This document shows, one piece after another, positions 1 through 8,915 of a DNA stretch of 22,500 bases. The position numbers and the translations under genes were made by a program. This stretch comes from Prorocentrum cordatum (Eukaryota > Sar > Dinophyceae > Prorocentrales > Prorocentraceae): positions 148,798-171,297 of the forward strand of contig CAUYUJ010003581.1 of NCBI GenBank assembly GCA_963575745.1. The letters are read 5' to 3'. The notes under the pieces were generated by a model. It worked only from the letters and a program-made list of their open reading frames with translations. It was not told where the DNA came from and ran no database searches. Within the stretch, counting starts at the first letter, position 1; each line of letters begins with the position of its first letter.

Positions 1-1715
1 AGCAGGGTGGGCATCACGAAGGCCATGTACAGGCCGCCGAGGACGACGGCCAGGAGGTTCAGGACGAGCCCGTACTTCGCCATTTCGGCCACGGAGACCT
101 TGCCAGTCGAATAGACCACCATGTTTGGGCCACCAGCCATCGGCAGCATGAAGGCGAAGGAGGAGGCGAACGTCACGACGAGGAGGAACTGCGCGGGATT
201 GTATCCCTTGAGCTGGGCTGTTGCCGCGATGATCGAGCCAAAAATCGACAGGGTAGCCATGTTGGACACCACCTCGGTGACGAAGCAGATGACCGAGGCC
301 ACCATCAGCAGAAAGGCCGTCTCGCCGGTCTGGACCGCGCCCAGGTTCTCGGCGACCCAGGCAGCAAGTCCGGACTGGACGGTGCCGTGTGCGATCGCCG
401 CGCCTCCCCCGAAGACGAACAGGATCTCCCACTGGAAGCTGCCCTTCACCATGTCCCAGTCGAGGATGCGGCGGGCCCGCTGCTCGCCCTCCTGGGGGGG
501 CGCTCGGGAGAGGCAGCGATCCTCCCCGACGAGCCGGCGCCAAGACGCCGGCAGCCGCGAGCCGCAGGGCAGGAAGAACAGAGGCAGTGTCAGTGCGAGA
601 CCTATGGAGCCGCTGTTGAGCTCGCTGGCGACGTACTGCTTCCAACCAGGGAAGCTGCCGATGGGAGAGGCGGTGAACCAAAGCACGATGAGGACCAGGA
701 GGTCCGCTGCCACCACCATCTGATCGAAAGTCACTTTGCCGAGCTCCTTCTGCATGCTGCGGAACACCTCCCGGTCTATGGGGATGCGCTCCTTTGCACC
801 CCACACGAATACGGCGCAGAAGCCGATCCAGACGATCGTCAGCAACACGAAAGAGAGGGGGAGGGCGCAGAGGAAAAACTTCGCGAAGGAGAACTCGCCC
901 TCTGAAGGCCAGAAGATCTCGAACTGTTCCATGAAGATACCATTGGTGGGGGTCCCCACAGGGGTGGCGATGCCGCCGATGGTCGCGCTGTAGCCCATTG
1001 CCAGCAAGAACGCGCCCTGAAATGCCTCGTGACCCGCAGGCATGGTGTCCAGGAATCCCCGTGCCACTGGGAGCATGCAGAGGATCGTCGCTGTGTTTGA
1101 AATCCACATGCTCAACAACCACACGCTGACCATAAAACCCGCAATCAAAAACTCGATCCGCGATCCGGCTCGACTCACGATGCAGCAGGCGAAGTGCGAA
1201 TGCAGGCCCCAGCGCTCGATGGCCAGACCGATGAAGAAGCCAGCCACGAAAAGGAACGACGTGCCACTGAAATAGCGGCTTGCGAGCTCGCTCATCTTCA
1301 CGACCCCGAGCAGCGGGTACAGGACCAGGGGCAGGAGGCTGGAGATGGTCAGAGGAACGATCTCCGTAAACCACCAGAGGGCCGTGATCAGGAGCACGGC
1401 CGCGGCCTTCGAGGCATCGGGCCGGTCCGGGTCCAGGTCGATGGACAGGAACAGCGCCAGGAGGAGCGCCGAGAGAACCAGGACGCCGGCCTCGAAGCGC
1501 GCCGACCTCTCGGGCCGCGTGCCGCCCTTGGCCTCGGCGGCGTCGCAGGCGCTGGAGGTGGCCTCGGAGCTGCTGCCAGCCCGCGGCTCCTGGGCGGCGG
1601 CTGCGGCGGCGGGGCTGGGACAGCACTGCGCCTGCGCCTCTGCGTCGAACTCCATGCTGCCACCAGCAGCGACCGCCCGCGGCGACGTCACACTCAGCAG
1701 CGTGGGGGTCTCCAT
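1..1715 (-). CDS. SLC13/DASS-family sodium-coupled di/tricarboxylate transporter, 3' end beyond window
   Basis: Translating the minus strand from the ATG at 1715-1713 gives 571 uninterrupted codons to the left edge, so the gene is intronless here and lacks only its C-terminus. Residues 1-70 are a low-complexity Ala/Ser-rich cytosolic tail. Hydrophobic segments start near residue 75. Family signatures visible: WWFTEIVPLTISSLLP (114-129), SNTAT (206-210), TPVGTPTN (251-258), FGGGAAIAHG...SGL (435-450), SNMAT (484-488) and LPMAGGPN (524-531). The paired SNx and Pro/Gly-rich loops are where DASS transporters bind Na+ and the carboxylate, so import of succinate/citrate-like substrates is expected; substrate and membrane are inference. 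The second SNT is SNM here; this third position also varies in animal homologues. A second in-frame ATG at 1655 is an alternative start. Known members are about 470-600 residues, so little is missing. Confidence 0.93.
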   Translation of the reverse strand, partial: METPTLLSVTSPRAVAAGGSMEFDAEAQAQCCPSPAAAAAAQEPRAGSSSEATSSACDAAEAKGGTRPERSARFEAGVLVLSALLLALFLSIDLDPDRPDASKAAAVLLITALWWFTEIVPLTISSLLPLVLYPLLGVVKMSELASRYFSGTSFLFVAGFFIGLAIERWGLHSHFACCIVSRAGSRIEFLIAGFMVSVWLLSMWISNTATILCMLPVARGFLDTMPAGHEAFQGAFLLAMGYSATIGGIATPVGTPTNGIFMEQFEIFWPSEGEFSFAKFFLCALPLSFVLLTIVWIGFCAVFVWGAKERIPIDREVFRSMQKELGKVTFDQMVVAADLLVLIVLWFTASPIGSFPGWKQYVASELNSGSIGLALTLPLFFLPCGSRLPASWRRLVGEDRCLSRAPPQEGEQRARRILDWDMVKGSFQWEILFVFGGGAAIAHGTVQSGLAAWVAENLGAVQTGETAFLLMVASVICFVTEVVSNMATLSIFGSIIAATAQLKGYNPAQFLLVVTFASSFAFMLPMAGGPNMVVYSTGKVSVAEMAKYGLVLNLLAVVLGGLYMAFVMPTL

Positions 1716-2360
1716 GGCGCAGCGCTGCCAACGGCCAGTGCCCACGGGAGATGCGGCCAGATTTTGAGCACGACGAGCCCCTCGGTGGACGCGCGGGGTA
1801 ACACGCCCGCTGCTCGGGCCCACTGGACAGGCCCGACTTTTTTAAAGCCAGGGGGGGGGGGGCTCGCCAGCACGCCGTCGTGCCGCGGCTGCCGCGGGCC
1901 GCAGCCAGCGGCGGGGGCCCGCGCTCCACGGGGGACCCCCCCAGCTCGGCGAGCGAGGCCGCTCCTCGTCGCCGCCGCCGCCACCGTCGTTCGCGTCGCT
2001 GCGCCGGCACGCTCGCAGGAGAGCCCAGAATGGGATCCACAGGTCGGATCGGCGATCGACACGGATCGGAGTGCTGGAAGAATCGGCAGCCAAGACGGGA
2101 GAAGTCGAATCAGCGGGGATCGGCAGGCTGGTGAGGCCTCCATTGAGAAATCGAAATCCACATCGAAATCTGATATCGAAACGAATCGGAATCGGGATCA
2201 GAATCGAAATCGAATCGAAGTGAGCCCTGTGGTTCGTTCGTCCGTCGTCGTGTCGCTCGTCGCCGTCGCCGTCGCCTGACCGTATCCTCTCTCTGCCAGG
2301 ACACTGGGCCACCATCCGCGGGCGCTCGCGAGGCCGACCTGGAATCCTAGGATCCCTCTA
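1716..2360. other. Upstream region of the transporter; no gene seen
   Basis: This stretch holds the presumed promoter and 5'UTR of the minus-strand transporter. It has a 12-base G run at 1851-1862, a degenerate array of ATCGAAA/AATCGG-like words at about 2145-2220, and a CGT/CGC-rich run at about 2244-2277. Several open frames cross it on both strands, but they are compositionally driven and share no recognisable domain. No core promoter motif was identified. Confidence 0.5.
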
Positions 2361-2632
<272 letters not shown>

Positions 2633-2682
2633 CGCCCTTACTTCTCCGCTTCATTCTCTCTCCCACCCGTTTTCCTTAGAAC

Positions 2683-2901
2683 TACGGTCGGGAACTTTTC
2701 AATAGCGTGTCGCCACGGCGGCCACGGCGACACGCCATGCCTTGCGAGTGGATAGCGTGTCGCTCCGCTTCGAGGGGTGGGGGTTCGGTAAGCGCTCGGG
2801 ACGTTGACGCTGGGGGGCCAGGAAGTGGATAGCGTGTCGCGCCGAAGCGTGGTAGGCCAGAACTGGCGGAACGACACGCCATCCCAAAATTCCCGACCGT
2901 A
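2683..2901. mobile_element. MITE-like element, 30-bp terminal inverted repeats, TA target duplication
   Basis: The first 30 bases (2683-2712) and the reverse complement of the last 30 (2872-2901) match at 25 positions, including 12 perfect terminal bases (TACGGTCGGGAA). TA at each end fits a TA target duplication. Inside, the word ATAGCGTGTCG occurs at 2702, 2752 and 2829 and its near-inverse CGACACGCCAT at 2728 and 2872, giving nested palindromes. No protein is encoded. A related sequence at about 15446-15480 lacks the insert and has a single TA at 15460-15461, acting as a paralogous empty site. Size, TIRs and TA duplication recall Tc1/mariner-type or related MITEs; the superfamily is not assigned. 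Confidence 0.78.
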
Positions 2902-3480
2902 ACTCTTCCCTGTCGCGACCCCAGACGTGTCGGTAGGACAGGCTGGGCGTTTCGCCTGAGACTTCCTCACCACTTCCTATCCTGAAGCTTGAAACTTGCT
3001 AAAGTTACACGAATGGAAGGCAGGTCCTTGTCAAAATGGGAATATCGCCTGAGCGCCGCGCGCGTTCGTCTTCAATCTTAATAACTGCCACAAGAACAGA
3101 GCACAAGCTACTTTCATAATGAGGTGATCTGCTTCACCCTTGTCGCTGCGCACATTCGTCTTCCAAGTTTGCAACAGTAACAATGATGGAGCACATGCCG
3201 TTTTCAGAATGGGGCTCTCGCGTAGACGCCGCGCATGTTCGTCTTCAAGGGTCACATCCGACTCACTAGCTTGCAACAAATATGAGGATAGGGGGACAGC
3301 TCATGCTCAAAACGGGCATTCGCTCGAGGCTTCCGCAAGCGTCGCAGAAATACGTTTCAACATAGGTGCAAGCTGCACGGACGGGAAGCAGTTCCTTTCC
3401 ACGGTGGGGCTCCTGCTTGGAGACTTCCTCGAAACTTCTAGCCACGGGGAGGAGCTTGTGCTACAAATTTACACCTGCGG
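2902..3480 (+). repeat. Dispersed composite repeat, copy A (lead segment plus degenerate 80-90 bp units)
   Basis: A lead segment at 2902-2995 (TCGGTAGG, GGCGTTTCGC, CTTCCTCAC words) is followed by at least three degenerate 80-90 bp units. The best-conserved unit tail reads CGCCGCGCACATTCGTCTTC and is seen at about 3053-3075, 3146-3165 and 3228-3250. More decayed unit-like sequence continues to about 3480. The lead segment recurs at 15466-15560. No conserved reading frame runs through the units, so this is a repeat family rather than a gene. Confidence 0.75.
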
Positions 3481-3608
3481 GGGCGGTCCTCCTCTATAGC
3501 GAGGGTATCGCTGGACACCTCGCTGAACAGTGTGGTTCTACCTTTTCGCACTCCTGGCCACGCGCTGCAAGGCTGCAAGGCAAGTCGTCTTCAAACTGGC
3601 CTGTCGCC

Positions 3609-4061
3609 TCAGGCAGGCCCACAGGGAGTTCGTCTGTCGGGGGGCGCTTCCTGTCTTGAAAGAAAGCGTGCATAGACGAGCACGTCCCACTGCTCGCACA
3701 GTAACTGTTCGTAAATGGCCTGGATCCGCCGCGGGGGATCTACGATAAATCTCATCGAAGCAAGCATCTGTGTTTTTTCTGGCGTTTGCGAATAGGCACT
3801 TTGCGAGTAGTGGAACGTGCTTGGTGAGTGCAGGTACTTCTGAGACGGGGTCTTGAGACGCGAGGTTGTATTACAGAATCGATAATGCATCTTGGCATCA
3901 CCCTGCTTTTCAACGCGCCACCCCTGACCCCCGATCATGTTGGTTGGCATCGCCAGCGGGGGCCAGGATTCCGGCCAGTCGACAGATCGACTCCTCGCGG
4001 CGCAGCCCGCCAATATCACGGTGGGGGCGTGAGGGGCGCCCACGAGAAGCAGCATGAACAA
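3609..4061 (-). CDS. Unrecognised minus-strand open frame, possible exon(s)
   Basis: An open minus-strand frame covers most of 3609-4115. Upstream of the first ATG it reads GNILHLFMLLLVGAPHAP, which could be a membrane segment. A less biased part around 3660-3850 is rich in Tyr, Gln and Ser (for example IQAIYEQLLCEQWDVL). I do not recognise a family, and no splice sites or start context decide the boundaries. Composition here is less repetitive than in neighbouring DNA, the only positive argument for coding. It may equally be chance open sequence. Confidence 0.17.
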   Translation of the reverse strand: MFMLLLVGAPHAPTVILAGCAARSRSVDWPESWPPLAMPTNMIGGQGWRVEKQGDAKMHYRFCNTTSRLKTPSQKYLHSPSTFHYSQSAYSQTPEKTQMLASMRFIVDPPRRIQAIYEQLLCEQWDVLVYARFLSRQEAPPDRRTPCGPA

Positions 4062-4115
4062 GTGCAGGATGTTGCCTATCGACAGCCCCTCCTCCTCCTC
4101 CGAGGTGCCTGGACC

Positions 4116-4764
4116 TCGCCGAGCCGAAGGATTTGACCGAGTCGCCAGATGAGGGGTCTCGGGGTTTCTGGGGCCGGGGAGGGCAGCTCGCCCGAAGTCC
4201 TTGGTGCTCTAGAGGCTTCCGCCAAGCGTGAGCAAGGGCTGTGCCAGCTTGAATTGGCTGGGGGGGACCTTCCCTGGGTGAATAACCAGGGCGAGGCTTC
4301 GACGCGTGCTCCGTCCTCCGTTGGAGGGTCGGATTCAGACGCGTCCGACTTTGCGTGATCGTGGGCTGCTCGGCCTCGGGCCCGTTCCGGAAAACCTCCT
4401 CCTCCTCCTTTAACCTCCTGGTTATCTTCCCTACTCCTTCTCCTCCTCCTTCTCCGCCTCCTCCTCCTCTTCCTCCTCCTTCTCCTTTGGGCTGCGGGCT
4501 CCCTTGGATGCCCGCAGACCCCCAGCAGAGCTAAGCTGACTGAGTCACTCGAGGCCCTCGATTGACCGACCGATCGACGACCTCCTCCTCCTCCTCCTCC
4601 TCCTCCTCCTCCTCCTCCTCCTCCTCCTCCTCCTCCTCCTGCGCTACCACTTGAGGCGCAATAGGAGGTCCTAGCGATGCGAGCGGCCCCTGACCCCAGG
4701 ACCTGCTCCATCCGCACTGCCAGCCTCACGCTGGTTTCCTCCTCTTCCTCATCCTCCTCCTCCG
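4116..4764. repeat. TCC-rich degenerate DNA with a pure (TCC)n run; no gene
   Basis: Pyrimidine-rich degenerate CTC/TTC sequence lies at about 4398-4490 and a clean (CTC)n run at 4581-4640, with GC-rich spacers between. Open frames across it are microsatellite artefacts. Nothing else was recognised. Confidence 0.7.
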
Positions 4765-5036
4765 TTTGAAAGAGTTTGCAGCAGGTACAAGGATGGAGGG
4801 CGAGTCCTTTCCAAAAGGGGGTTCTCGCCCTGGCGCCGCGCACACTCGTCTCGATCGCTTGCAGCAGCTGCGAGGAGGGGAGGCAGCTCGTGGCCAAAAT
4901 CGGGCACACGCTTTGGACTGCCTCGAGCGTGTCAAAAGGAAACGTCAGCACACGCGGCGGCAGGTCCACGGGTGGAAGAGAGCGGTTCCTCTCCACAGCG
5001 GGGCTCTCGCTTGAACTGTCCTCTCCGAAGTGGGGC
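4765..5036 (+). repeat. Dispersed composite repeat, copy D (left of the LINE)
   Basis: Contains the unit words TTTGCAGCAGGTACAAGGATG, CTTTCCAAAAGGGG and GCGCCGCGCACACTCGTC (about 4775-4850), then two more decayed units ending GTGGGGCTC before the TCC tract. The same unit reappears on the other side of the LINE at 12528-12622. Confidence 0.7.
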
Positions 5037-5316
5037 TCCTCCTCCTCCTCCTCCTCCTCCTCCTCCTCCTCCGCCTCCTCCGCCTCCTCCGCCTCCTCCT
5101 CCTCCTCCTCCTCCTCCTCCTCCTCCTCCTCCTCCTCCTCCTCCCTCCTCCTCCTCCTCCTCCTCCTCCTCCTCCTCCTCCTCCTCCGCCTCCTCCTCCT
5201 CCTCCTCCTCCTCCTCCTCCTCCTCCTCCTCCTCCTCCTCCTCCTCCTCCTCCTCCTCCTCCTCCTCCTCCTCCTCCTCCTCCTCCTCCTCCTCCTCCTC
5301 CTCCTCCTCCTCCTCT
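5037..5316. repeat. (TCC)n microsatellite abutting the LINE 5' end
   Basis: About 280 bases of nearly pure CTC/TCC with a few CCG interruptions (5070-5100, 5187) and one phase slip at about 5144. It ends where the LINE 5' region starts. A shorter tract of the same phase and strand (12454-12515) follows the LINE. Confidence 0.97.
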
Positions 5317-5335
5317 CAAGCCCTTCTGGCCCAAG
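5315..5335 (+). promoter_or_regulatory. Possible relict trans-spliced leader at the LINE 5' edge
   Basis: CTCAAGCCCTTCTGGCCCAAG matches the dinoflagellate spliced leader core (GCCATTTTGGCTCAAG) at 13 of the last 16 bases, and at 15 of 21 over the longer word. It sits exactly where the microsatellite stops and the element begins, as expected for a reverse-transcribed trans-spliced mRNA. With this many mismatches it may be coincidence. Confidence 0.35.
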
Positions 5336-5442
5336 TTTCTGCTGAGCCAGATCACCTTGTGCTGTTACCATTTGTGTGCTGGCTTGAGAGCCTCCGTCTG
5401 GAGGTTAAAGCAAGGTCTCACGATTCCTTCACCACCTCAGCC

Positions 5443-6684
5443 ATGGCGCCTGCTTCCAGTGCTGTGGCTCCTTGGAGGTGCTCTGCAGCTGCTCCTGCTG
5501 ACGACGACGCCGCTTGGACCGCATTCTCGGCTAACGGGAAGACGTGGACATGTGGCAGTTGCGGTTGCAAGCGTAACAAACGGTCGTGGTGGTTCTGCAA
5601 GCATTGCAAGAAGTACCGTGCTTCATCCGACCCCGGCACGTATGCCCCCCCCTCGTGGGGAGGCAGTTGGCACTCGGGCGGGGCGGGAGGACACAGCGGC
5701 TGGCCTGGCCTTCCGCTACGCACTGGACCTCAGTTCGACTCGAATGCAGGTCGTGTCGGCGGCGGAGGCGGTGCTGGCCACGGCTGGGGTGCGCCTCAGC
5801 CCGTTGATCACGGCAACACCTCCATTCCCGAGTTGGAGAATTTGGTGGATATGCTCACGAAGTGCGGTGACACGATGGGGGCGAGGAAGCACCAGTCCAT
5901 CCTGCACCAGAAGCGCCGTGCTGCCGCAGCCCCCGCTGTTCCGCTGCAGGCCAAGGTCAACAAGGCGTTCCATGACCTTCGCCAGCTTCGTGAGCGTACC
6001 GACAAGGCCTGCAATGTCTATGAGAAGATGGAGGCTGAGTTGGTTGTGCAGCGGAGCCGAATTCAGACCCTCACGAATGAGCTCAAGCAGGCGGAAGAGG
6101 CGCACACGGCCCTGGTGGAGCAGCTTCACAAAGAAGTCGCACCTCCTTCGGCCCCAGGCCCGCCTCCTGCCGCTTGTTTGGACATTGCGGCCATCATCCA
6201 GGGCAAGGCTGAGGAGATCCCGATTTCGATCGATTCACTGCTGGCACCTCAGCATGACTACGAGATTGCGGGTGACGACCTCGAGGAGGCAAATCGCAGG
6301 GCGCAGGAGCTCAAGCAGTCTCTTCAGGATGCAGTTCGTAAGTTGTTTGGAGATGCGCTGGTCAGGGCCAAAGCCTTCCAGGCAGACCAGAAGAAGATGC
6401 TCGAGAGGCTCGCCGCCAAGAGGAGGCGCCAAGACGGAGACGAAGCAGCAGAGCCAGCCGCGGGAGACGGGGATCCCGTTCCTCCTGCCGCCGCCGCCGC
6501 CGCGGGGGGCGACAGCGGGGCTGCTGCTGGGGCAGCCTCCTCTGCCCCCCAGGCCGAGGCTCCAGGGGACAGCGCTGCGGCAGATCCTGATCGTGCAGAT
6601 GCTCGAGCTCGTGCTGAACGCCTGCTGTCACAGGCTTCCCCCCCCGCAGCCGAGGGGCAGCGGGGGGGCACTGCGACAGCCTGA
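5443..6684 (+). CDS. LINE ORF1: RanBP2-like zinc finger and coiled-coil protein
   Basis: The ATG at 5443 opens a 413-codon frame. It is chosen because everything upstream in this frame is Pro/Ser microsatellite translation. Residues 35-55 (W-x-C-x2-C-x4-N-x6-C-x2-C; Cys37, Cys40, Asn45, Cys52, Cys55) closely match the RanBP2-type zinc finger pattern, a fold that often binds single-stranded RNA. A Gly/Trp-rich linker (65-125) follows. Residues about 165-235 and 265-335 are charged and heptad-like, predicting coiled coils. The C-terminus is Ala/Pro/Gly-rich. Position before ORF2 and the nucleic-acid-binding plus oligomerising layout suggest the RNA-packaging partner of ORF2 (inference). It overlaps a possible ORF2 start at 6599 in another frame. 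The frame is intact, unlike ORF2. Confidence 0.82.
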   Translation: MAPASSAVAPWRCSAAAPADDDAAWTAFSANGKTWTCGSCGCKRNKRSWWFCKHCKKYRASSDPGTYAPPSWGGSWHSGGAGGHSGWPGLPLRTGPQFDSNAGRVGGGGGAGHGWGAPQPVDHGNTSIPELENLVDMLTKCGDTMGARKHQSILHQKRRAAAAPAVPLQAKVNKAFHDLRQLRERTDKACNVYEKMEAELVVQRSRIQTLTNELKQAEEAHTALVEQLHKEVAPPSAPGPPPAACLDIAAIIQGKAEEIPISIDSLLAPQHDYEIAGDDLEEANRRAQELKQSLQDAVRKLFGDALVRAKAFQADQKKMLERLAAKRRRQDGDEAAEPAAGDGDPVPPAAAAAAGGDSGAAAGAASSAPQAEAPGDSAAADPDRADARARAERLLSQASPPAAEGQRGGTATA

Positions 6685-7078
6685 ACATTTCCGCCCGAGC
6701 CACCCCGACGGTCTTGGGCCTGTTATTGCGGGCCAGCCGTCTTACTTGTCTAACTTTAGTCTCTCGGCCTCTCGGCCTCACCTCCGTCGTTTCCTCCGCT
6801 CCCGTGGTGCGTGTCCCTCAGGCTGTGGCCTGAAGGCTGCTGTCCGTCACACTCGCTGGAGGGCCAAACGAATTTTGTCTGGTGATGGTCAGAGGTTCGA
6901 CTCCCTGCAGGTTACCCTTTCCAAGCCTGCCGATTTTGCTCGGCCTAGCCCAGCTTACCCAGTGTTGGCTGCGCCTGGCTCTCAGTACCCGATTGAGGTG
7001 GTGCCTGGCCCCAGGATCTCCCAGGCTCCCCTTCCGTGCTCTTACCCTGCCCCTCCTGGCTTCCTGGAGCCTGAAGGG

Positions 7079-8914
7079 ATGAGCTCGATCGCTTTGTCTG
7101 TTCGAACTCTCAACTGCAACAGTTGGGGTACCCTTAAGAAGATGTTACCTCACACGCCTTCGGCGGTCCTGATGGTGCAGGAACACAGATTGGCGGGTAG
7201 TGAAGAAGTTGCCCAGGCCTCCTCCTGGTGTGCCCGTAATGGCTGGAAATCGTTGTGGACCCCAGCTACTCTCACGGATAAAGGCACGTCAGGGGGCACT
7301 GCTTTGCTTGTGAAAAGCTGGCTTGGTCTTTTTTCCCCTCCTTCTGGACACGCTATCGTTCCTGGTCGGGCCACTCACGGGATCATTCAGGTTCCTGGTG
7401 GTCTCAGCTACCACATGTTTTCGGTTTACCTGCATGATGGGGAAGGTTTGACTGAGCGCAATCTCGAGCTCTTGAGTTGCGTTGGCACCTGTGCTGCTAC
7501 GTGCTGCTCCAGTTTTGTCGTGGGAGGAGACTTCAACGTCTCTCCTTGCGAGCTGGAGAGCAGCAAGTTTGTCTCTCAGCTTCAGGGCCAGATCATCATT
7601 CCTGGAGGTCACACTCATTTTGGTCAGGGGGTCCCCTCCACCCTTGACTACTTCGTTTGCAGCGGGGGGCTGGGGAAAGCCGTGGACTCCTGCTGGATCG
7701 ATCTGACGACGGAGCTTAGTCCCCATCGTCCCGTGGAGCTTCAGTTCCACCGATCCCCTGCCACCCTCAAGGCCCTCAGTTTTAGGAAGCCACCGCCTCT
7801 GCCGAGAGACCGAGTCATAGGTCCGATGCTTCCCCCTCCATGCTGGGATCATGCGATCTCGCGAGCTCAGGCTGGTCTTGATGCTGTCGCAGCAGGCGAC
7901 GCCGAGGCTGCCCTCAGCCACTTGTCGCCGGCCTATGGAGCGTGGGCCGATAAGGCGGAGGAGGAGCTGGTCCACTTGTTGGGGGCGGATCTGGTGAAGG
8001 CAGGATGCAGGAGTAAGGGGCCTCAGCTCGTGTGGCGCAGCTTAGTGGGCCGAGATTCTCAGCCAAGGTATCCCGAGCACCGCGCCATCTGCTGGCTGGT
8101 GGCTCAGTTTCGCACGTTTATGGGGCTGCTGCGGGCCGACCAAGGTAGTGGGAGCCAGGCCGCCAGCTTGCATGCTTTGCTTGCCAGCCCTCCTCCCGCG
8201 ATTTCTCGGCACTCTAGCAAGTATGCCACTTCATTCAGCCGTGTTAAAGATTTTACTGCTGCTTTGCAGGGCGATCTCCGCCAGGCCCCTTCTGAGCAAA
8301 TTGTGAAAGGTGATGAGCTCCTGTGCACCCTCATCACTGTCTTGGAAGGGGCCAACGGGGAGTTTCGGTCCCAGGCGCAGTCTGACTGGAGAGCCTGGCT
8401 CACGGAGGGCCTCGATCAAGGGGCTCGTCGGGTGCACGCGATTGTCCGTGACCCCACCCCCTGGGTCCCTACCACGACCCTCGCCAGAGATGGGTCTGTT
8501 GTTGCCGACCCCCTCTCGCTGTTGTCCCATGAAGGCACCAAGTTTGCCAAGTTTTGGAATGTCGGAGCTGGCAATCTTGCGGGTTGCACTCTGGTGGAAG
8601 CTCTCCCCAGGGCCGATCCCGCTCAGTTGCGGGCTGTCAGCAAGAAATATAAGAGAACCTCGGCTGTCACTTATGACGGGTTTGATTGCCGTCACTTTCA
8701 CCTTCTGTGTGATGACGGACTGGTCGCGCTTGGCATGCTCTTTCAGCTGATGGAGTCGGTTGGCCAACTTCCGCGCCAGATTTCTGCGGCGTTGCTTGCC
8801 CTGCTCTCGAAACCCAGCGGTGGCTACAGACCGATAGGGGTGTTCTGCTCCTGGTATAGGGTCTGGGGACGCCTCAGGCGCCCCCTTGCCTTACACTGGG
8901 AGCAGCAACACCCC
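7079..8914 (+). CDS. LINE ORF2, first part: AP-like endonuclease and N-terminal reverse transcriptase
   Basis: Numbering from the ATG at 7079, the exonuclease-endonuclease-phosphatase residues are all visible: Asn12/Asn14 (LNCNSW), Glu35 (MVQEHRL), Asp151 and Asn153 (VGGDFNVSP), Asp190 (STLDYFVC) and His216 (LSPHRP). This domain nicks target DNA for target-primed reverse transcription. A long linker leads to reverse transcriptase motif KPSGGYRPIGVF and YRVWGRLRRPLA at about 8809-8890. The frame is open upstream, and an ATG at 6599, overlapping ORF1, is an alternative start; 7079 lies just before the endonuclease. After about 8914 the sense continues in another frame; this frame stops at 8984-8986. 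Confidence 0.88.
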
Positions 8915-8915
8915 C

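Noticed and set aside
1694-2315. Minus-strand open frames upstream of the transporter
   Set aside because: They overlap the transporter start in other frames or follow repeated ATCGAAA words; no domain or splice support.
3140-3499. Small plus-strand gene in the dispersed repeat units
   Set aside because: The frame is not kept between units and the stretch belongs to a repeat family found elsewhere in the window.
4972-5442. Long Ser, Pro, Leu, Gly or Arg homopolymer proteins across the TCC tract and joined to ORF1/ORF2
   Set aside because: They are translations of the microsatellite; real sense begins after about 5443.
5418-6781. Minus-strand open frames opposite ORF1
   Set aside because: Shadows of a well-supported plus-strand gene with GC-rich codons.
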